Source of the DNA: JBJXHC01 sp046160825
GTDB lineage: Bacteria; Bacteroidota; Ignavibacteria; UBA10030; UBA6906
DNA length: 38,387 nucleotides
Direction: 5' to 3'
Assembly: GCA_046160825.1 (NCBI GenBank)
Contig: JBJXHC010000049.1
Coordinates: 1 to 38,387 of the forward strand
Part shown: piece by piece, positions 33,329 to 38,387 of the stretch
Layout: the number at the start of each line of letters is the position of its first letter
Position numbering within the stretch: the first letter of the stretch is position 1
The notes under the pieces: generated by a model
Seen by the model: only the letters and a program-made list of their open reading frames with translations
What the model was told of the DNA's origin: nothing
Database searches by the model: none
Position numbers and translations under genes: made by a program

Positions 33329-35093
33329 ATACTATCCGGATATGCAATTCGCGCAGTTGCTTTTCATCCACATCACTTGGTGCTTCGTCCATCAGTGAAA
33401 CCGCACTGGCGGTTTTCGGGAATGCAATCACATCCCTGATGGATTTGCTGCCGGTAAACCACATAACAAGCCGGTCGAACCCGAAGGCGATTCCACCGTG
33501 CGGCGGCGCTCCGTACTTGAACGCGTTCAACAGAAAACCAAACTTCTTGAATGCCTCCTCCTGCTCAATGCCGAGAAGCTTGAACACGTGCTGCTGCAAC
33601 GCCGAATCATGGATACGGATACTGCCACCTGCAACTTCGCTGCCGTTAAGCACAAGGTCATAGGCACGTGCGCGTGCTTTGCCGGGGTCGGTTTCCATAA
33701 TTCCGACGTCGTCTGCATGGGGTGAAGTAAAAGGATGATGGACCGCCGTCCAGCGCTTATCCTCTTCGCTATATTCAAACAATGGAAACTCCGTCACCCA
33801 AAGGAGATTGTATTTCGACTCATCAATCAGATTCAGACGCTTTGCCATTTCAAGGCGGAGAGTACCAAGGACGTTATACGTCTTAGCCCAAACATCAGAG
33901 ACAAACAACATCAGGTCGCCCTGCTTTGCACCCATTGCATCGGCAATCTTTTGTATTAACTCCTTGCCGAGGAATTTTTCAAGGGCAGACTCCAGACCGT
34001 TTTCCGTCCATTTGAAATACGCAAGACCTCCAACCCCGAGTCCCTTCGTGTAGTCAACAAGGTTGTCCATCTGGTTACGGGTAAACGCGGCGCCGCCGGG
34101 TACAGCAAATCCGGCCACAACACCACCCTTCTTTGCCACATCAGCGAAGACCTTGAATCCCGAATCCTGAACGAGAAGATTGATGTTCGTGAACGCCATT
34201 CCAAACCGGGTGTCGGGCTTATCACTGCCATACGTTTCCATCGCCTGCTTGTATGACAGCCGCGGCAACGGCAAGGGAATATCAATTCCCTTGATTTCTT
34301 TGAAGAGACGCTGCATCAACCGTTCGGCAAGCGTATACACGTCCTCTTCATCTATAAATGACATTTCCACGTCAATCTGCGTAAACTCCGGTTGACGCTC
34401 GGCTCGCAGGTCTTCATCTCGAAAACACTTCACAATCTGCACGTAGCGATCAAATCCGGAGACCATGAGAATTTGCTTGTACGTTTGAGGCGACTGCGGT
34501 AACGCATAAAACTTCCCGCGATGTACACGACTCGGCACAAGATAATCTCTCGCACCTTCCGGTGTGCTCTTCATTAACACCGGCGTTTCAATCTCCACAA
34601 ATCCCAGCTCATCAAAATACCGGTGCGTGGTCTGATACATCTTGTGACGGGTAATCAGGTTCTGCTGGAGTCTGTTACGGCGCAGGTCAAGATATCTGTA
34701 CTTGAGGCGAATATCTTCATTGGTATCAATGGCATCGTCAATCGGGAAGGGCGTCGTCTCGGCTTTGTTCAAAATCTCCACTGCACTCGCCATCACATCA
34801 ATTTCACCTGTCGCCAAGTCTGTGTTGGCTGTTCCTTCAGGACGCTTTTCCACAACACCGGTGACGGAGACAACATACTCACTACGGAGAGATTCAGCGG
34901 CTTTATGTGCAGCCGGATTCACCTGCGGATTGAACACCACCTGAGTTTTTCCATACCGGTCGCGAAGATCAATGAAAATCACGCCGCCGAGATCACGGCG
35001 TGTATCCACCCAACCGTTGAGGGTGACTGTCTTCCCTATTTCTTGAGAACGTAACTGACCACAGGTATGTGTGCGTTTTGAAAATGATGCCAC
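33327..35093 (-). CDS. aspS: Aspartyl-tRNA synthetase
   Basis: 588 aa, class II, bacterial type. N-terminal OB fold: VTLNGWVDTRRDLGGVIFID and LRDRYGKTQVVF. Motif 2: FRDEDLRAERQPEFTQIDVE. The GAD insertion domain lies in the middle (about 290-410). Motif 3: GIAFGFDRLVMWFTG. It charges tRNA-Asp; the tRNA-Asn specificity cannot be judged by eye. The start is GTG 35093 with GGAG 8 nt upstream. Confidence 0.97.
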   Translation of the reverse strand: MASFSKRTHTCGQLRSQEIGKTVTLNGWVDTRRDLGGVIFIDLRDRYGKTQVVFNPQVNPAAHKAAESLRSEYVVSVTGVVEKRPEGTANTDLATGEIDVMASAVEILNKAETTPFPIDDAIDTNEDIRLKYRYLDLRRNRLQQNLITRHKMYQTTHRYFDELGFVEIETPVLMKSTPEGARDYLVPSRVHRGKFYALPQSPQTYKQILMVSGFDRYVQIVKCFRDEDLRAERQPEFTQIDVEMSFIDEEDVYTLAERLMQRLFKEIKGIDIPLPLPRLSYKQAMETYGSDKPDTRFGMAFTNINLLVQDSGFKVFADVAKKGGVVAGFAVPGGAAFTRNQMDNLVDYTKGLGVGGLAYFKWTENGLESALEKFLGKELIQKIADAMGAKQGDLMLFVSDVWAKTYNVLGTLRLEMAKRLNLIDESKYNLLWVTEFPLFEYSEEDKRWTAVHHPFTSPHADDVGIMETDPGKARARAYDLVLNGSEVAGGSIRIHDSALQQHVFKLLGIEQEEAFKKFGFLLNAFKYGAPPHGGIAFGFDRLVMWFTGSKSIRDVIAFPKTASAVSLMDEAPSDVDEKQLRELHIRIV

Positions 35094-35197
35094 AGCGGAA
35101 ACTCCAAGACAACAGATGAGGCTAACTTACAGTCATTCAATTAGTTAAGCAGGAAAAATATATGGAAAAGGTGTATGAGGTGCAACCGAGGAAGTTC

Positions 35198-36610
35198 TTA
35201 CGAAGGATTCTGTTTCTCACCGATAGCCCGTCGAAAAGCCAGAGCAGGTCCCCAGTGTCCTCGACCGCGCAACCATGCGATGAACTTCTGAGGATTGAAT
35301 ACACGTACGAGAGAAAAGATCACAACTCCGATGGTTGCCGCGCGTGCGACAATCCAGAATGCAGATTCCCAAGGCGAACCGGAGAGGACAATCACAGCCG
35401 TAACGATTAACAGTGGAACCCAGAAGAATGGCCGCGCAAGATCACGCAAGCCGCCCCTGGTCGCATGTCGCCATGTCGGTGAGGCGCTGTTCAATCGCAC
35501 ATTCTGCGAACCACGATCAAGCAACACACGGAGTTTTGTCGGGATGGTCTCCCGATGTCGCCACGCGAGGAATGTTACCGCCGCACCAACACTTCCCCAC
35601 AATGCACACCAGACTGTCATCAGCACTACAACGCCGGGGGGACTGATGTTGAAGCGTTCGACCACCCAACGAATGACTGTGTCATACGCCCGCAACAGTT
35701 CGCCACCGAAAAGAAGATATTGAAGCACCAGTCCTTGGGCTGCAGCCCAGCCGGTGACCAGAATTCCTCCGACCATTACGGCGATGGCATTCCAACCGAG
35801 AGCCGTAACAGCTCCACCGTACAGGAGTCCTTGCATGGTGATTGCAAGCATCGGCCCCAGTCTGCTTCCCGTCGGAGAAAGGGATTTGAGTCCGGCTGAA
35901 ATGAACGGCACCCAGACCACTCTCCCCCGCTGACCCAACCTGTGTGCGGCATACGTCATCACAACGGATTGCATACTGGAGAGAAACAATCCGCGCATCG
36001 GCACGCGTCCGCCATGCAGGGCGGAGCCAACTGACGCTTCGAAGCCACCGGACGCGGCGCCAAACACACCAACACGCGACCAGTCCTCGTGTTCAAGACA
36101 AGCCGTTCGCAACTGCTGCCATGCATCCGGCGAATTTGCTTTCACGCGAATATCAAAACGTGTACCGAGGCGTTCTTCTATCGCACCTTCAAGTCCATCA
36201 CGTACGGCGATTACCACAACATCGGGATGCGCGCTTCGTATCGGCTCCCACGCAACCATGTGGCCCCCTCCTTCAACTTCTAATGGGCCGAACTCATCGA
36301 GTATGACAAGAAATGGAGGCGTATGCCCTGCAAGTCCCTCAGCCCACTGCTGCACTCTGAGCAGAGCATCTTCAGCAAACTTGTACGGTGGCTTCAGTGA
36401 TTCAACCCGTGTTGCGAAGCGCATTGATTCACCGGAGGCAAGCCATTGCAGATCGTAATGAGACGCAGCACCGTTGGTTGCTTTGCGCTCACCAGCGATT
36501 GCCACAAACCCATCAACGGATTTCCCCGCATTGCGGCACCAGACGGCAAGCTGCAGCAAAGCCGAGGTCTTGCCTTCGCCCGTGGATCCTGTAAGTGCGA
36601 TAAGGAGCAT
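35198..36610 (-). CDS. THEP1-like NTPase fused to a multi-helix membrane domain
   Basis: 470 aa. Residues 1-180 are a P-loop NTPase: Walker A GSTGEGKT (8-15), Walker B FLVILDEFGPLE (100-111) and VVVIAVRDGLEGAIEERLG, as in THEP1/DUF265 nucleoside-triphosphatases. Residues about 205-315 contain membrane segments with SPTGSRLGPMLAITMQGLLY and WNAIAVMVGGILVTGW, a glycine-rich pattern that recalls ECF-transporter S components. Further helices lie at about 327-350, 395-412 and 417-437. This could be an energised membrane system in one chain, but THEP1 domains are not known to drive transport, so the function is open. Stands alone in its region. Confidence 0.7.
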   Translation of the reverse strand: MLLIALTGSTGEGKTSALLQLAVWCRNAGKSVDGFVAIAGERKATNGAASHYDLQWLASGESMRFATRVESLKPPYKFAEDALLRVQQWAEGLAGHTPPFLVILDEFGPLEVEGGGHMVAWEPIRSAHPDVVVIAVRDGLEGAIEERLGTRFDIRVKANSPDAWQQLRTACLEHEDWSRVGVFGAASGGFEASVGSALHGGRVPMRGLFLSSMQSVVMTYAAHRLGQRGRVVWVPFISAGLKSLSPTGSRLGPMLAITMQGLLYGGAVTALGWNAIAVMVGGILVTGWAAAQGLVLQYLLFGGELLRAYDTVIRWVVERFNISPPGVVVLMTVWCALWGSVGAAVTFLAWRHRETIPTKLRVLLDRGSQNVRLNSASPTWRHATRGGLRDLARPFFWVPLLIVTAVIVLSGSPWESAFWIVARAATIGVVIFSLVRVFNPQKFIAWLRGRGHWGPALAFRRAIGEKQNPS

Positions 36611-36715
36611 TTAAGATTGAATAAAAATGGAAGGTGTCAATGCAGACACAAGGTACATAGCGGAGATGGAAGGTGCAACCAATGCCAGACGTGAATAAAG
36701 TTATGCGAGATGCGA

Positions 36716-37066
36716 CTAGCTTTTCTTCTTCTCCTCCCAATGGAAGAGATGGACCATTCGGTGCAGTGCCGGGGCAACAACAAGACTCGCTGCAATCAGA
36801 AAAACCAGTCCGGCATACAGGGCATATAACCCCGCAAAGAGTTTCCCCCCTTCTGTTTGGGGAGATTCAACAGGCCCCATACCACCGAGCAACATGGCAG
36901 CATTGAGGAATGCGTCCAGCCAGGGCAGTCCCTCGTAGTAGTGATAGCCGAGCATTCCCAGAAAAATGGAAACGACGATCAATCCCAGAGAGCCAAGAGA
37001 ATGCATGATAAGCCGGCGAACAAAATGCAGACGCGGGATAGGCTTTTGGTGATGTGGTTCGTACAT
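36716..37066 (-). CDS. Small two-helix membrane protein, ion-channel-like
   Basis: 116 aa from ATG 37066 (the frame is open upstream to 37132). Two membrane segments flank LDAFLNAAMLLGGMGPVES and GGKLFAGLYALYAGLVFLIA. The arrangement of helix, re-entrant loop and helix resembles Ion_trans_2-type pore modules, with GGMGP in the place of the K+ filter TVGYG, so conduction is doubtful. A charged C-terminus (HWEEKKK) follows. It lies 62 nt after the YHYH gene on the same strand. Confidence 0.6.
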   Translation of the reverse strand: MYEPHHQKPIPRLHFVRRLIMHSLGSLGLIVVSIFLGMLGYHYYEGLPWLDAFLNAAMLLGGMGPVESPQTEGGKLFAGLYALYAGLVFLIAASLVVAPALHRMVHLFHWEEKKKS

Positions 37067-37128
37067 GTTGGTGATTCTCTCTCTTCCTTCTTGATCTGAG
37101 GAGGACAGGCTTCGCCTCAGAATACCTC

Positions 37129-38387
37129 TCACTTCACCAATAGAAGTTTTCTGACTGACGTAAACCGACCTGCCTTCAAGGAATAAAAATACACGCCACT
37201 TGAAAGCCGTGTACCATCGAGCACAATGCTGTAGGCCCCCACTTCGTTTGTCTCATCCACCAACGTCCTGACTTCATTGCCGCGAGTGTCGAAGAGCTTC
37301 AACGTAACATGCGATGCAGCGGGCACCTGGTACCGGATGATGGTTGAGGGATTGAAAGGATTCGGATAGTTCTGTTGCAACGCAAAACCATGAGGCATTC
37401 CGCACCAGGGATCGACACTTGTTGCCGGATTGTACACGGTCACTGGTTCGGAGACCGTTACATGACCGCCAGACGTAATATTCTCCGTGACGACAACGCC
37501 GTTGTATTGGGGACCGATGTAATACGGATATGCAGAGCTTCCATCAGCATTGATCGTGACAAAATACGCGTAGATGCTGTCTGGATATTCAGGGGTGACA
37601 GATATTCGTCCATTGTACCGATCCAACGCACCAAGGCCGCTGACGTATTCATAATCTTCTGCGTAAAGTCCCAAAGGAAAAGTCGCCGAAACATTGGGAC
37701 CATATTGCGATGGCGCAAGTACTGTTCCATCCGGAAGTGTGTGACGTTGCGTGATGTTCCTTTGGCGGTAGCTGCTTGTCACGCGCACGATACCACCGGT
37801 GCCGTTCGCATTGGCGTAACCATACGGGCCGTAGATCGGAAAGCCATCGAATGCATACCCGAGGATTGGAGAATGCTGCATTGAGTCCGGCGTGTACAAG
37901 CACTTCGGATTCTGATGATGGTGCAATACACCCCCCGGAGCCGGATGACACAGGCACGCGTCAAAGCTTGGAGCTTCGGCAATCACGGCAATCCGGTGCC
38001 AGATATTTTGGTTGTTGTACGAGAATGCATCAAGCGCGTTGAATACCGCAACGCCATCCTTCCAAACGCCAATGACGCCGAGTGGTGTGTTTGTCTTCGT
38101 TCCCCCGTTGACTGCCGGCGTACGTGCGATCTTGAATACAAAATTCTGGTTGACGGGAATATTCGGATTGCCGGGCCAGGGACCAATAGCGTATGCTGGA
38201 ATGCCCGTGCTGTTCACGTACACATAGTTGGCAGAGTAGCGCACCTGCTGAACATCCGCGGGGATGTTGTTGTAACCGACTCGTCCATTGGTATTGCGCA
38301 ACCATGTTACCAATTCAGGTGGGTCGGTTTGGGCCTGCAACGATGGGCCAAAGAGTAACAATACACAGGTTGTCAGAATGAGAAAGC
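37129..38387 (-). CDS. YHYH-domain secreted protein with T9SS tail (5' end outside window)
   Basis: At least 419 codons in the window. The frame is open to the edge, where the hydrophobic core of a signal peptide (TTCVLLLFGPSLQAQ) is visible, so the start lies just beyond 38387. YHYH-family segments: LCHPAPGGVLHHHQNPKCLY with clustered histidines, then LGYAFDGFPIYGPYGYAN. A type IX sorting tail (ALQQNYPNPFNPSTIIRYQV and later SGVYFYSLKAG) ends the protein. The family is uncharacterised; metal binding by the His cluster is inferred. Confidence 0.88.
   Translation of the reverse strand, partial: FLILTTCVLLLFGPSLQAQTDPPELVTWLRNTNGRVGYNNIPADVQQVRYSANYVYVNSTGIPAYAIGPWPGNPNIPVNQNFVFKIARTPAVNGGTKTNTPLGVIGVWKDGVAVFNALDAFSYNNQNIWHRIAVIAEAPSFDACLCHPAPGGVLHHHQNPKCLYTPDSMQHSPILGYAFDGFPIYGPYGYANANGTGGIVRVTSSYRQRNITQRHTLPDGTVLAPSQYGPNVSATFPLGLYAEDYEYVSGLGALDRYNGRISVTPEYPDSIYAYFVTINADGSSAYPYYIGPQYNGVVVTENITSGGHVTVSEPVTVYNPATSVDPWCGMPHGFALQQNYPNPFNPSTIIRYQVPAASHVTLKLFDTRGNEVRTLVDETNEVGAYSIVLDGTRLSSGVYFYSLKAGRFTSVRKLLLVK

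Overview
The window (about 50% G+C by eye) looks like a chromosome fragment from the FCB superphylum, most likely an Ignavibacteriota/Chlorobiota-type relative of Bacteroidota. Two secreted proteins end in the type IX secretion C-terminal signal (NYPNPFNPST followed by a beta-rich tail), and a LolCDE-type exporter and a DUF3098 membrane protein are present. Three promoters match the sigma70 consensus with 17-nt spacing, two of them closely. They do not show the TTTG/TAnnTTTG elements typical of Bacteroidota proper, so I place the source near but perhaps outside classical Bacteroidota. The genus cannot be named from this sequence.

Layout. 1-3690 (minus): an RND efflux pump, with the inner-membrane transporter cut by the window edge and preceded by its membrane-fusion protein. 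3862-7500 (minus): small housekeeping or accessory genes (a DUF2007 gene with the first 36 codons of a lost homocysteine S-methyltransferase behind it, YjbR-like, DinB-like, DUF3224, a methyltransferase, an isoprenylcysteine methyltransferase-like protein, a RelE/ParE toxin-antitoxin pair). 7571-7632: two inverted REP-like hairpins. 7675-8052: a VOC gene with an in-frame stop. 8071-9602: an A+T-richer pair (a lipoprotein and a HEPN-like protein). 9722-14580 (minus): a surface-polysaccharide cluster (flippase, GT4, GT2, GT4). 14688-15142 (plus): tRNA-Ser and a frameshifted GIY-YIG gene. 15224-20138 (plus): NfeD protease, slipin, family B DNA polymerase, then a cold-shock gene with a terminator. 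20143-21623 (minus): a B12-binding protein, Maf and a small secreted protein. 21796-21971 (minus): tRNA-Leu and tRNA-Lys. 22318-26090 (plus): a promoter, a long leader and an 1149-aa secreted multidomain glycosidase-like protein. 26159-30922 (minus): DUF3098, LolD, two LolC/E permeases, and prfB with its programmed +1 frameshift. 30942-33289 (minus): a nucleotidyltransferase with a small partner, and a split DUF1446 (AtuA-like) pair. 33327-38387 (minus): aspS, a THEP1-type NTPase fused to a membrane domain, a two-helix pore-like protein and a YHYH-domain secreted protein cut by the window edge.

How the genes work together. Several sets are translationally coupled by 1-4 nt overlaps: flippase/GT4, the two Lol permeases/LolD, the DUF1446 pair, antitoxin/toxin. 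NfeD, slipin and PolB are spaced like one operon.

Most unusual. A dispersed family of 7-nt-period degenerate repeats (GGATTNN, plus an AAAAGNN relative) sits at gene junctions at five or six places and once inside a glycosyltransferase gene, where three 7-mers encode a seven-residue peptide repeat. Other points of interest are the REP pair, three decayed genes found by reading past stop codons, the NTPase-membrane fusion, and two promoters followed by structured leaders.
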